NCBI GenBank assembly: GCA_009926615.1
Contig: RFOM01000034.1
Coordinates: 1-36,937, forward strand
Source of the DNA: Pseudomonadota bacterium
GTDB taxonomy: Bacteria > Bdellovibrionota_B > Oligoflexia > Silvanigrellales > Silvanigrellaceae
Direction: 5' to 3'
Length of the DNA stretch: 36,937 nucleotides
Shown: positions 1 through 6,967 of the stretch, piece by piece
Numbering within the stretch: the stretch's first letter is position 1
Layout: each line of letters begins with the position of its first letter
Made by a program: the position numbers and the translations under genes
Notes under the pieces: model-generated
Told to the model about the DNA's origin: nothing
The model's input: only the letters and a program-made list of their open reading frames with translations
Databases searched by the model: none

Positions 1-366
1 TTGTCTGTTGTTTTGATGTCTGTTGCGTTTTCAATGCAGGCGTTTGCGGGGCCTAAGTGCGGTGATGCGGATGGTGACGGCTCACTTTCTCTGAACGACT
101 CGAACCAAATCAGAAGGCACGCATCAGGTAAAACGAAGCTCACTCCGAAAGAGATATCAGCTGCAGACGTAAACCTTGATGGGAAGGTAACCGAAGCTGA
201 CTCGGATTTAATCAGAAGCGCAATTGCGGGAAAAGTAAAATGCCTTCCATGCCCTGCAGATCGTGATGCCTGCAAACCCAAACCACCACCATCCGATCCC
301 GGCATGTCACTCCCCGGCAGGCTCAAGACTGACCCATCCAAAGGCCGGCTCCCCGGCTTCCTGTGA
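1..366 (+). CDS. Secreted dockerin-like calcium-binding protein, 5' end probably cut off by the window
   Basis: The reading frame is open from base 1. It begins with a hydrophobic signal-peptide core ending AFA|G near residue 16, but no positively charged n-region is visible, so the true start probably lies upstream of the window. The mature part has two loops of dockerin type I form: DADGDGSLSLND at about residues 22-33 and DVNLDGKVTEAD at about 56-67. Each has D-x-D/N-x-D-G and an acidic residue at position 12 and is followed by a helix-like stretch, which matches the duplicated Ca2+-binding F-hand of dockerins. A Cys- and Pro-rich tail follows. Dockerins bind cohesins; no cohesin is visible here, so the partner is unknown. 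A plain EF-hand protein is the alternative reading. Confidence 0.7.
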   Translation: MSVVLMSVAFSMQAFAGPKCGDADGDGSLSLNDSNQIRRHASGKTKLTPKEISAADVNLDGKVTEADSDLIRSAIAGKVKCLPCPADRDACKPKPPPSDPGMSLPGRLKTDPSKGRLPGFL

Positions 367-404
367 GAGAATTAATTCTCGCAGGCATGCCTGATGTACA
401 GTGA

Positions 405-453
405 CAAAAGACCTCAGAATTCAGCAATTGAGCTCTGGGGTCTTCTCCTTTTT
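405..453 (+). terminator. Rho-independent terminator after the dockerin-like gene
   Basis: A 10-bp stem pairs 409-418 (AGACCTCAGA) with 434-443 (TCTGGGGTCT, one G-U pair), with a 15-nt loop and a T-rich tail at about 444-453. It lies 40 bp after the stop codon. A smaller inverted repeat (GAGA-ATTAAT-TCTC) precedes it at about 365-378. Confidence 0.75.
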
Positions 454-625
454 CAAAGACGAAAAATTGAAATCACAAACTGTCGGTGACCGGCTCTACG
501 GCCACCCTCTACTCTGTTGAGTTAAAGAATTTCCCAATTCAGGAAGAATGGACAGGAAGTCATCGACAAGCACAAACCTCAAATTTATCGTCCCGCCGTT
601 CACGATGAACAAAAAAGGAGAGAGG

Positions 626-1240
626 ATGATGAAGAAGATCAAGTCCGCCGGTTTACTTTCGGGTTCTTTCTTTGCCCTTTGTGCGCTGCAAAGTTCCGCT
701 TCGGCCGATCAGGTGACAGGCGGAGTGACTCCCCCCGCAGCGTGTCAGGATCTGGTCATAGTCATGAAAGACGATACCGGAGACATCGCCAACCCGAAAA
801 AAATGACAGTTTTTCTTGATTGCCATGAAGCTGCGCAGCACGCCCCTTCCGGCACGACAATGAATTTCTTTATTTTTGATCAGGGCCGCCTCTGCCACGG
901 CTACAGAGTGTGCGGCAACCTGCGCGGCTGGGAAGGATCGTTCCGCGTCGGCTCCACTTGGTACTACGGCAAACACTTCGGTGATGCCTATGACGTCGCC
1001 CACCATTGTGACGGAAAAGAAAACAGCGATTGCCTTTCGACTGATTTTCCGTTTTCGGGTTACGGCATCAATTACCCCGGATACTACGGCAACTACGGTT
1101 ACCCCTACGGATCATCCGGCAGAAGTAACGTACGGCTTGATTTTGTAACGAAGTTTTCCAATATTGACAGGCACTGCGGACAACTTCACAACTACCAGTG
1201 CCTTGAACTTCCGTCTTTGCCGGTGAGCCCCCGAAAATGA
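626..1240 (+). CDS. Secreted Cys-rich protein, probably the N-terminal part of a frameshifted gene
   Basis: The ATG at 626 (or 629) is chosen because AAAAAGGAG lies 5-8 nt upstream and a good signal peptide follows: MMKKIKS, a hydrophobic core, then SASA|D near residue 28. A longer frame from 548 has neither. The 204-residue product has about ten cysteines and a Gly/Tyr-rich low-complexity segment near residues 150-170. It matches no family I recognise. Its last 20 residues carry a C-x7-C pair (HCGQLHNYQC) resembling the third and fourth cysteines of the four-Cys module found twice in the next protein. The stop codon overlaps the next start as ATGA. The linker just upstream of that start, read in the other frame, also resembles the linker between the next protein's modules. 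I therefore suspect one gene split by a one-base deletion near 1206-1210. Confidence 0.6.
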   Translation: MMKKIKSAGLLSGSFFALCALQSSASADQVTGGVTPPAACQDLVIVMKDDTGDIANPKKMTVFLDCHEAAQHAPSGTTMNFFIFDQGRLCHGYRVCGNLRGWEGSFRVGSTWYYGKHFGDAYDVAHHCDGKENSDCLSTDFPFSGYGINYPGYYGNYGYPYGSSGRSNVRLDFVTKFSNIDRHCGQLHNYQCLELPSLPVSPRK

Positions 1241-2145
1241 CGGCATGGTGTCCTGACGGGGCTCTTTGGCATCCGGTTCATCAACTGTGCATGACTCATC
1301 AGTATGCCTTGGGCCCCTTTCCTCAAAAAATGAAGCAGGAGTGCGAAAAATTTCGCGGTCAGGATGCTCACGAGTGCTCGGAGGAAAACTGGGACATTTT
1401 TTTTGCCGGAGTTTTGCGCGGCAGCGGTCGCTGTCCTTCGGGTTCGGAGTTTGACGTAAAACTGAATGCGTGTGTCAACGATGAATTCGGTTATGGTCCG
1501 TTCACGCAGGCTCAAGTACAGGATTGCCGAACTCTGCAGTGGGCCTATACATGTGAAACCATGCAGTGGCCTGTTGCCGTGCTTCGCGGTGAAAGAGCAC
1601 CTCCGGCAGCGAATCCGTATATTTCTGCCGGAACACATTCAATTCAGACTTCGGCCAGCCTGAAAGGTTTCTCCGCAAAACTTCTCAAATACTACGCCAA
1701 TCCGGAGAACTACCGGCGAATTTACGCACAGGTCATGGACTGGTTCGGCACAACCCGCAATGCCTGTGTTGCGTTTATCAGCACTGCGCTGCGCAACACG
1801 GGACTCCCTGTTCCACGTGCACTCAATGCCAAAGGCTACAACATCAGTACGTGGACCGCAGCGCTGTCGGAGTATCTTGAAACAACTCTCGGCTGGCAAC
1901 GGGTCAACCGGATACACGATCTGACGGCCGGTGACGTGGTATTTACACTCGACCTCGACGGCAGCAGACGCATTCCCGCGCACGTCTTCCTCTTTGCCGG
2001 CTGGATTGACGACACTTCTCCCAAGGCACGCGTCATTGACAACCAAGGATTTCTTCACGTGCGGGATCTTCTCGGCTCGCAGGGAAATTTCACACCGTTC
2101 AGTTATGCGCTGAGGCCGCCCGCCGATCAGCCGACACCGAAATAA
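1237..2145 (+). CDS. Protein with two four-Cys modules and an NlpC/CHAP-like cysteine hydrolase domain
   Basis: 302 residues. Residues 5 to about 105 hold two tandem modules of form C-x12-C-x17-C-x8-10-C. Each starts CPxG and has GPF before its third Cys. The C-terminal domain (about 165-290) has the layout of NlpC/P60-CHAP papain-fold hydrolases: a Cys at the start of a helix (NACVAFISTALRNTG), an AGDVVF strand, then a His in a strand (PAHVFLFAGW) followed by DNQGF. A role in cleaving cell-wall peptide is therefore possible; substrate unknown. There is no signal peptide, odd for a protein with eight paired-looking cysteines. It overlaps the upstream secreted ORF by 4 nt. Either translation is coupled, or, more likely, both ORFs are one secreted protein broken by a frameshift. 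The ATG at 1237 may then not be a real start. Confidence 0.6.
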   Translation: MTAWCPDGALWHPVHQLCMTHQYALGPFPQKMKQECEKFRGQDAHECSEENWDIFFAGVLRGSGRCPSGSEFDVKLNACVNDEFGYGPFTQAQVQDCRTLQWAYTCETMQWPVAVLRGERAPPAANPYISAGTHSIQTSASLKGFSAKLLKYYANPENYRRIYAQVMDWFGTTRNACVAFISTALRNTGLPVPRALNAKGYNISTWTAALSEYLETTLGWQRVNRIHDLTAGDVVFTLDLDGSRRIPAHVFLFAGWIDDTSPKARVIDNQGFLHVRDLLGSQGNFTPFSYALRPPADQPTPK

Positions 2146-2288
2146 ACAAAGGCGCTCCCGCGATCGGCCGGCAACAGCGTCAAAATAGACTATTCTTCTG
2201 CCCCCGAAGAATCCCGCAACAGCAGAATTGTGATATGACTTTTTTAGATCGTTACTTCCCAACCACATTTGCGGGAGCCGAAAACTTT

Positions 2289-3170
2289 ATGGCATCAGAC
2301 CGACCGAACCTCAGCGAAAGAATTTGTCTGGTGACAGGCGCAAATTCAGGAATTGGCCGCGAAACTGCACTTGGACTCGCCAAATCAGGAGCCACAGTCC
2401 TCGTGGTTGCCCGTGACCGTTCAAAAGGCGAAGTAGCCGTTTCCGAAATCAAAAAAGCATCCGGCTCCAAAAATATAGCGCTGTTCACCGCTGACCTGAC
2501 CAACATCGGCGAAATGAACACATTGCTTGCCGACGTGAAGGACCGGTACGGAAAATTAAATATTCTGGTCAACAACGCCGGCGCGATTTTCGGTGAAAGA
2601 AAAACAACCGAGGAAGGGTTGGAGCTGACGTTTGCAACCAACCATCTCAACTATTTTATCATGAGCCATCTTTTCCTTGACCTGCTCAAAAAAGGATCCG
2701 CAGAATCAAAAACTCCGTCGCGCATTGTCAACGTTGCTTCAGAGGCTCACCGAGCTGTCCGCAGTGAAACAACCGACTGGCAGTGCGAAAACAGGACCTA
2801 CAATCCGATGGAGGTTTACGGGCTCAGCAAGCTGGCCAATATTCTATTTACACGCGAGCTGTCGGCGAAATTGAATCCTGCGGAAATTACGGTGAACTGC
2901 CTTCACCCCGGAGTTGTCAGAACCGGCTTCGGGACTCAGGGCAACTGGGGATTTATGGGAACGCTTTTCAATCTTGCCCGTCCGTTTTTTATATCCGCCG
3001 AAAAAGGTGCGCGAACCTCATTGTTTCTTGCCTCTGAATCGGAACTGCAGCAGTGCACGGGGCGTTATTTCAAGAATTGCTCGGAAGCCAAACCTTCCGC
3101 TTTGGCCTTCAATGAAACGATGAGCAAAAACCTGTGGGAAACCAGCCGCAAGATAACCGGCCTCGGGTAA
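2289..3170 (+). CDS. Short-chain dehydrogenase/reductase, retinol-dehydrogenase-like
   Basis: A classical SDR of 293 residues from the ATG at 2289. The Rossmann cofactor motif TGANSGIG lies near residues 15-22, followed by the NNAG structural motif, the catalytic Ser in VNVASEAH and the catalytic Tyr/Lys in YGLSK. NADP(H)-dependent oxidation or reduction of a carbonyl or alcohol is expected; the sequence does not reveal the substrate. An upstream ATG at 2235 would add 18 residues, but it has no Shine-Dalgarno sequence, whereas GGGAG (2273-2277) lies 11 nt before 2289 and the family usually starts about ten residues before the first strand. The last codons (I-T-G-L-G-stop) lie in a 16-bp sequence repeated beyond the ATPase gene at 4479-4494. 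Confidence 0.85.
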   Translation: MASDRPNLSERICLVTGANSGIGRETALGLAKSGATVLVVARDRSKGEVAVSEIKKASGSKNIALFTADLTNIGEMNTLLADVKDRYGKLNILVNNAGAIFGERKTTEEGLELTFATNHLNYFIMSHLFLDLLKKGSAESKTPSRIVNVASEAHRAVRSETTDWQCENRTYNPMEVYGLSKLANILFTRELSAKLNPAEITVNCLHPGVVRTGFGTQGNWGFMGTLFNLARPFFISAEKGARTSLFLASESELQQCTGRYFKNCSEAKPSALAFNETMSKNLWETSRKITGLG

Positions 3171-3213
3171 GCTCCTTAAGGCCCTTGCGTCTTCCGGCAT
3201 CGGAACGTCAACC
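3155..3213 (-). pseudogene. Decayed fragment of the neighbouring HDAC-like gene's 3' end
   Basis: Two pieces of the right-hand SDR/HDAC junction recur here in the same orientation. Bases 3155-3170 match 4479-4494 (AACCGGCCTCGG, one mismatch, then TAA). Bases 3191-3213 match 4805-4827, inside the HDAC coding region, at 22 of 23 positions. On the minus strand this piece still encodes VDVPMPE, against VDVPVPE in the intact enzyme. The stretch between (about 3177-3190) resembles the HDAC 3' terminus at 4500-4513 at 10 of 14 positions. About 290 bp of HDAC sequence is missing between the pieces. This looks like the left arm of an old duplication, now decayed. Confidence 0.6.
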
Positions 3214-3264
3214 ATTCAAAAGAATGAGCATACCGTGCATTGCGCCGCGTGTTTCTTTACCCTA

Positions 3265-3314
3265 TTTTACCTCAAGGCAAAAAAACACGTCTCTTTTTTT
3301 GCCTTGAGGCAAAA
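3265..3314 (+). promoter_or_regulatory. Paired palindromes with a long hairpin over the ATPase ribosome-binding site
   Basis: Two 18-bp palindromes, TTTTACCT-CA-AGGCAAAA (3265-3282, one mismatch) and TTTTGCCT-TG-AGGCAAAA (3297-3314, perfect), have centres 32 bp apart. Together they also form a perfect 16-bp inverted repeat, 3270-3285 against 3294-3309, with an 8-nt loop. The only Shine-Dalgarno candidate for the ATPase, GAGG at 3306-3309, lies in the 3' arm of that stem. A repressor operator pair, a translation-blocking hairpin, or both would fit. It is not a normal terminator, because no T run follows the stem. Confidence 0.55.
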
Positions 3315-3318
3315 CTAA

Positions 3319-4434
3319 ATGCAAATCCGCTATATCACAAAACAAATATCAAAAGATCTAGCCCGAAAAATGGTCTTTCTCGGAGGTCCGCGGCAGGTTG
3401 GCAAAACAACTTTGGCAAAGCACCTCATTGAACCGCACGACGGAGGATATCTCAACTGGGACATTCCCGAGGACCGCGAACGGATTTTGGAACGAAAATT
3501 TCCAACAGACCCAGTCTGGGTTTTTGATGAAATCCACAAATACCGGCAGTGGCGCAATCTTCTCAAAGGAATTTACGACAAATTCAAGGGCGATAAATCA
3601 ATTCTCGTCACAGGCAGCGCCCGACTCGATTATTATCGGTACGGAGGTGACTCCCTGCAAGGCCGATATCATTATCTTAGACTTCATCCTCTCTCTGTTG
3701 CAGAAGTCGGTGCACGGGCCGAAAACATGCAGCGTCTCTTTGAGCTTGGCGGTTTTCCGGAGCCCTATTTTTCCGGCGATGCCATTGAGGCTAAACGCTG
3801 GTCGCGGGAATATCGCACGCGGATGATTCGGGATGACATCCTTTCTCTCGAACAAGTTGGAGATATCGGAACACTCGAGCGCTTGGTGATTCGCCTTCCT
3901 GAACTCGTGGGAAGCCCTCTTTCCATCAACGCAATTCGGGAAGACCTTCTGGTGGCTCACAAAACGGTGGCACGTTGGCTCGATATTCTGGAACGCATGT
4001 ACGCAATTTTCCGCATCTCGCCTTTTGGTTCACCCAAAATCAGGGCTGTAAGAAAGGAGCAAAAGCACTACCATTTCGATTGGAGCCTCATCTCCAATCG
4101 TTCCCTGCGATTCGAGAATTTTGTTGCATCCCATCTCCTGAAGTGGGTTCACTTTCTTGAAGACACCGAAGGTCGCGATATTGAACTGCGTTATTTCAGA
4201 GATACCGATAAGCGTGAAGTTGATTTTGTCATAACTGAAGACGGGATCCCGAAAATCCTCGTGGAATGTAAATTTTCCAATTCGCGGATTTCGGATCATC
4301 TCATCTATTTAAAGCGCAAGTTTCCCAAAGCTGAGGCATGGCAACTTCACTGGGATGAAATGGAAACATCCTATGTAAGTGCTGAAGGCATTATCGTTGC
4401 ACACGCGGGAGAGCTGTTAAAAAAATTGTGTTGA
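3319..4434 (+). CDS. AAA-family ATPase with DUF4143-type C-terminal domain
   Basis: 371 residues. Walker A GGPRQVGKTTL lies at about 22-32, Walker B VWVFDEI at 66-72, and a sensor-like strand ILVTGSARLD at 95-104. A central winged-helix-like segment follows. The C-terminal part has the REVDFVI...ILVECKFS signature (299-320) of the PD-(D/E)XK-like fold typical of DUF4143 proteins. These are common single-gene accessory ATPases of uncertain function, related to archaeal STAND/AAA NTPases. No partner gene is adjacent. The ATG at 3319 follows GAGG by 9 nt, with that site inside a hairpin. The gene is flanked by duplicated pieces of the SDR/HDAC junction, which suggests it was inserted between two formerly neighbouring convergent genes. 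A broken relative lies at 24713-25092. Confidence 0.85.
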   Translation: MQIRYITKQISKDLARKMVFLGGPRQVGKTTLAKHLIEPHDGGYLNWDIPEDRERILERKFPTDPVWVFDEIHKYRQWRNLLKGIYDKFKGDKSILVTGSARLDYYRYGGDSLQGRYHYLRLHPLSVAEVGARAENMQRLFELGGFPEPYFSGDAIEAKRWSREYRTRMIRDDILSLEQVGDIGTLERLVIRLPELVGSPLSINAIREDLLVAHKTVARWLDILERMYAIFRISPFGSPKIRAVRKEQKHYHFDWSLISNRSLRFENFVASHLLKWVHFLEDTEGRDIELRYFRDTDKREVDFVITEDGIPKILVECKFSNSRISDHLIYLKRKFPKAEAWQLHWDEMETSYVSAEGIIVAHAGELLKKLC

Positions 4435-4478
4435 ATGCCGGCGATTGGAAATTTTACGAAACGCGTTTAAAGCGCCGA

Positions 4479-4494
4479 AACCGGCCTCGGATAA
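4479..4494 (+). repeat. Right copy of the 16-bp direct repeat flanking the ATPase gene
   Basis: AACCGGCCTCGG-A-TAA repeats the SDR terminus at 3155-3170 with one mismatch. It sits 2 bp from the HDAC stop codon (4497-4499). The copies are 1324 bp apart and bracket the ATPase gene and its regulatory palindromes. Confidence 0.6.
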
Positions 4495-4496
4495 TT

Positions 4497-5513
4497 CTAC
4501 AGCCTCTGCGTCAGCACACTCTCCAAAAAACCGGCATGCACACGCCAGTTCTCAGGTCCGTAGCCGCCCGCCATCACATACGCTTGCGGAATGCTGCGTT
4601 CATGCAGCCAGTCATACACAATCCGGCTGCGCTCGACGCATTGTTCAAGGCTCAGCTTCAAAAGGGTTGCGCTTTTCAGAACGTCTTTTTCGTACGGATC
4701 ACTGCCGTCAACAACCAACGCCAAATCGGGTTTTCGGCCTCCGCACGACAGTTCCAGTTGGCGCAGCCCCAGACGCAGGGCCTCAACATAGTGCGCCTCT
4801 CCCCCTTCCGGCACCGGAACGTCAACCGTACTGGGCCAAAAACAGTTTTTCAGCCGACCGTCGTCATCCAGCGGCTGTTCATCCAAAGGCCAGCCGTGTT
4901 GCATATGAATGCTGAGCGTTTGAACCGAATCGTCGCCTGTTGTGATTTGCGCTGTGCCGTCACCCTTGTGCGCGTCAATGTCAATGACCCAAACCTGTTT
5001 GATTCTGCCGCGGCTCTGCAAATCGCGCACTGCAATCATAAGATCGTTGACCACGCAAAATCCGCGTCCCCCGAACGTCATCGCGTGATGCGCACCGCCG
5101 CCGAGAAAGTAACAAAAACCTTTTTCGAGTGCGGTTTCTGCGGCAATCAAAGTTCCGGCTGCATGTGCCAAACGCTTGTGAACGAGTTCTTTCGGCGGGC
5201 GGTTGGCCGGAGACTCGGTGTACCTTTCGTTGAATGAACCGTCGGCATTGATAAACTCAAAAACTTCGCCCAGAACCGCAAGGGGTTCTTCAGACAACAA
5301 TTGATCGACGTATTTTTTGTGATGAACCCTCAGCAGCTGCTCTTTGCTGAAAGGTTGCGGGTCGGCCGTCTTCAGCCAGCGCGCAGCAGCCGGCCCCAGC
5401 ACAGGATGTGCCTTCAGCGCAGCCAGCGTGTTTGTGTAGCGATCAGCCAGCAGAGGAATTTGTATCCCGTAATCCTGCAGAGGCGCATTTGAATTTTCAA
5501 TCGAGAGAATCAC
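4497..5513 (-). CDS. Histone deacetylase-superfamily zinc amidohydrolase
   Basis: 338 residues from a GTG start at 5513, chosen because AAGGAG (5520-5525) lies 6 nt upstream and the N-terminus then aligns with the first HDAC strand. A longer frame to 5576 would overlap the preceding gene. The HDAC catalytic set is complete: HH at 142-143 (GGGAHHAM), the zinc ligands Asp180 and His182 in DIDAHKGDGT, a third ligand Asp272 in DGSDPY, and the transition-state Tyr318 in MAGGYG. Bacterial members deacetylate acetylpolyamines, acetyl-lysine or related amides; the substrate here is unknown. The start lies 35 nt after the stop of the ceramidase-like gene on the same strand, so the two amide-hydrolase-like genes probably form an operon. 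Confidence 0.88.
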   Translation of the reverse strand: MILSIENSNAPLQDYGIQIPLLADRYTNTLAALKAHPVLGPAAARWLKTADPQPFSKEQLLRVHHKKYVDQLLSEEPLAVLGEVFEFINADGSFNERYTESPANRPPKELVHKRLAHAAGTLIAAETALEKGFCYFLGGGAHHAMTFGGRGFCVVNDLMIAVRDLQSRGRIKQVWVIDIDAHKGDGTAQITTGDDSVQTLSIHMQHGWPLDEQPLDDDGRLKNCFWPSTVDVPVPEGGEAHYVEALRLGLRQLELSCGGRKPDLALVVDGSDPYEKDVLKSATLLKLSLEQCVERSRIVYDWLHERSIPQAYVMAGGYGPENWRVHAGFLESVLTQRL

Positions 5514-5548
5514 AGAGAGCTCCTTAACAAGTCGCCTGCTCTCTTTGC

Positions 5549-6967
5549 CTATTCGATGGAATCGAAATTCCTGCATTCTTCATGTCTGAGGGCTTTGCCG
5601 AGACCTTCGAGCAGAACTTTCGCGCCGGTGCGGTGAACAGACAAATCGGTCCAGTACTTCAGCTCTCCTTTATCGTAATCTTCTTCATCCACAAAGTAGC
5701 CGAGCCAATCTTGCCCCAGCCCCATCCAAAATGTCTGCCTCTGACCTGTCAGTGCGGGATCGAGCCGGTGAATGACCTTGGGAAACACTTCACCGGGGAC
5801 TGAAGCAAACACGAACGGTCCGATATTTGCGGCACTCACGCGCGAGGTTATAAATCCGGAGCGAATTTTGGTCTCAACGACCCGCAAATTGCTCGCGAGC
5901 TTGAAAAGCTGATTGTCCACGGGAAATTTGACCGTAACGTGACACATGTCGACCTGCGCACCGGCAGCGGACAGCTGAGTTTCATCGGCAGCAAGCACCG
6001 ACTGAGCGAGTCTGCGCCCGACGGCCGATGCGTGAGCGTAGCCTTCCTTCACGTCCGGATCGCGATCGCCTTCGGGAAACAAATCATCCTGTGCATCGGT
6101 ATCACCTGTTTGAGGGAGCTGCGAATAGACGTTGCCGATGATGCCATTCACGTAAATATGAGGCTGCGCCCCAAGAGCAAGCTCCATGCTTTTTCTGAAG
6201 CCCCCGATAAAATCGGCCGACAAGGCATTGTTGTCGTGCCTGAGGACCGTCGGATGCGCCGACCATTGGGTCAGCGTTCCGATGAGGTCATCGCCCTGTT
6301 CCGAATAGATCCCCACGGAGACAAACTCATCACTGCGTTCGGCCTCCGGCAAACCGGAAGTGGAATTCGCATGCCGGCCTTTTTTAACAGAGAGCCGCGC
6401 GGGAACAAGACGCGCGAATGCATCGCGGACGGCTTGCACAACTGCTGTTTCGAGCTGCTGCTGATAGCGCGCATTGCGGCCGGACTTCGGCAAAGAGCCC
6501 CAAAGACCAAGAGTATCAGGAGAATGATGGGTGTGGGTGGCTGAAATTATCAGGTGCAAATTGGGATCCAGCGCCTCGCGCGCTGCCTTTTCGATGCGCG
6601 CGATTTGTGCTCCGGAAATGCCGACGGCATCCACCGAGACAATTGCCGTGCGCTGCCCGCCTTCAGACTCAAAAACAACCGCACCGGCATATAACGGGTC
6701 GTGAATGCCGACACCGTTTGTGCGAGGTGATGACAGAAAAAAAGTGCCGTATCCGCCCATCGGAATCACAGAGCGTGTGCTGATATCGATTTGAGCGGCG
6801 CCCGCTTTGAATGCGGCAGCCGGTGCTGCCTGAACGATCAACGGCGCTGCCGTCAGTCCGGCAACGACAACCGTTGTCCAACGGCTAAAAAAGGATTCCG
6901 AAAAAATGCGCTTCGATTTTTGTTCCGGTAAACTCTTTGAGACCATAAACCTTCGGGAGAACATCAT
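5549..6967 (-). CDS. Neutral/alkaline ceramidase-like secreted hydrolase (paralogue 1)
   Basis: 472 residues. After a basic n-region, a hydrophobic segment at about 31-50 (VVVAGLTAAPLIVQA) is a signal peptide or anchor. The fold signature of the neutral ceramidase N-terminal domain follows: an AGAAQIDIS-like first strand, GIHDPLYAGAVVF, the metal-binding THTHHSPD (144-151) and a second histidine in SAHPT (236-240). Characterised members cleave N-acyl sphingosine. The usual GN/DxSP nucleophile stretch reads GNVYSQ here (278-283), so the substrate may differ. The ATG at 6967 has GGAG 8 nt upstream, lying inside the divergent gene's coding sequence. The gene is a clear paralogue of the divergent neighbour, and HDAC follows 35 nt downstream. 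Confidence 0.8.
   Translation of the reverse strand: MMFSRRFMVSKSLPEQKSKRIFSESFFSRWTTVVVAGLTAAPLIVQAAPAAAFKAGAAQIDISTRSVIPMGGYGTFFLSSPRTNGVGIHDPLYAGAVVFESEGGQRTAIVSVDAVGISGAQIARIEKAAREALDPNLHLIISATHTHHSPDTLGLWGSLPKSGRNARYQQQLETAVVQAVRDAFARLVPARLSVKKGRHANSTSGLPEAERSDEFVSVGIYSEQGDDLIGTLTQWSAHPTVLRHDNNALSADFIGGFRKSMELALGAQPHIYVNGIIGNVYSQLPQTGDTDAQDDLFPEGDRDPDVKEGYAHASAVGRRLAQSVLAADETQLSAAGAQVDMCHVTVKFPVDNQLFKLASNLRVVETKIRSGFITSRVSAANIGPFVFASVPGEVFPKVIHRLDPALTGQRQTFWMGLGQDWLGYFVDEEDYDKGELKYWTDLSVHRTGAKVLLEGLGKALRHEECRNFDSIE

Noticed and set aside
3018..3215. Minus-strand small ORF opposite the SDR 3' end beginning MVDVPMPE
   Set aside because: Not a gene: only the first few codons have HDAC similarity, and the rest is antisense to the SDR. 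It is reported instead as an HDAC fragment.
3270..3309. Hairpin considered as the SDR terminator
   Set aside because: No T run follows the stem and the hairpin is 100 bp from the SDR stop but 9 bp from the ATPase start, so a regulatory role fits better; some termination cannot be excluded.
4428..5237. Long plus-strand open frame of 269 codons opposite the HDAC gene
   Set aside because: It is antisense to a gene with all catalytic HDAC motifs, has no family resemblance or ribosome-binding site, and is a compositional shadow.
5939..6544. Plus-strand open frame of 201 codons opposite the ceramidase-like gene
   Set aside because: Antisense shadow of a conserved enzyme; Arg/Pro-rich low-quality translation without motifs.
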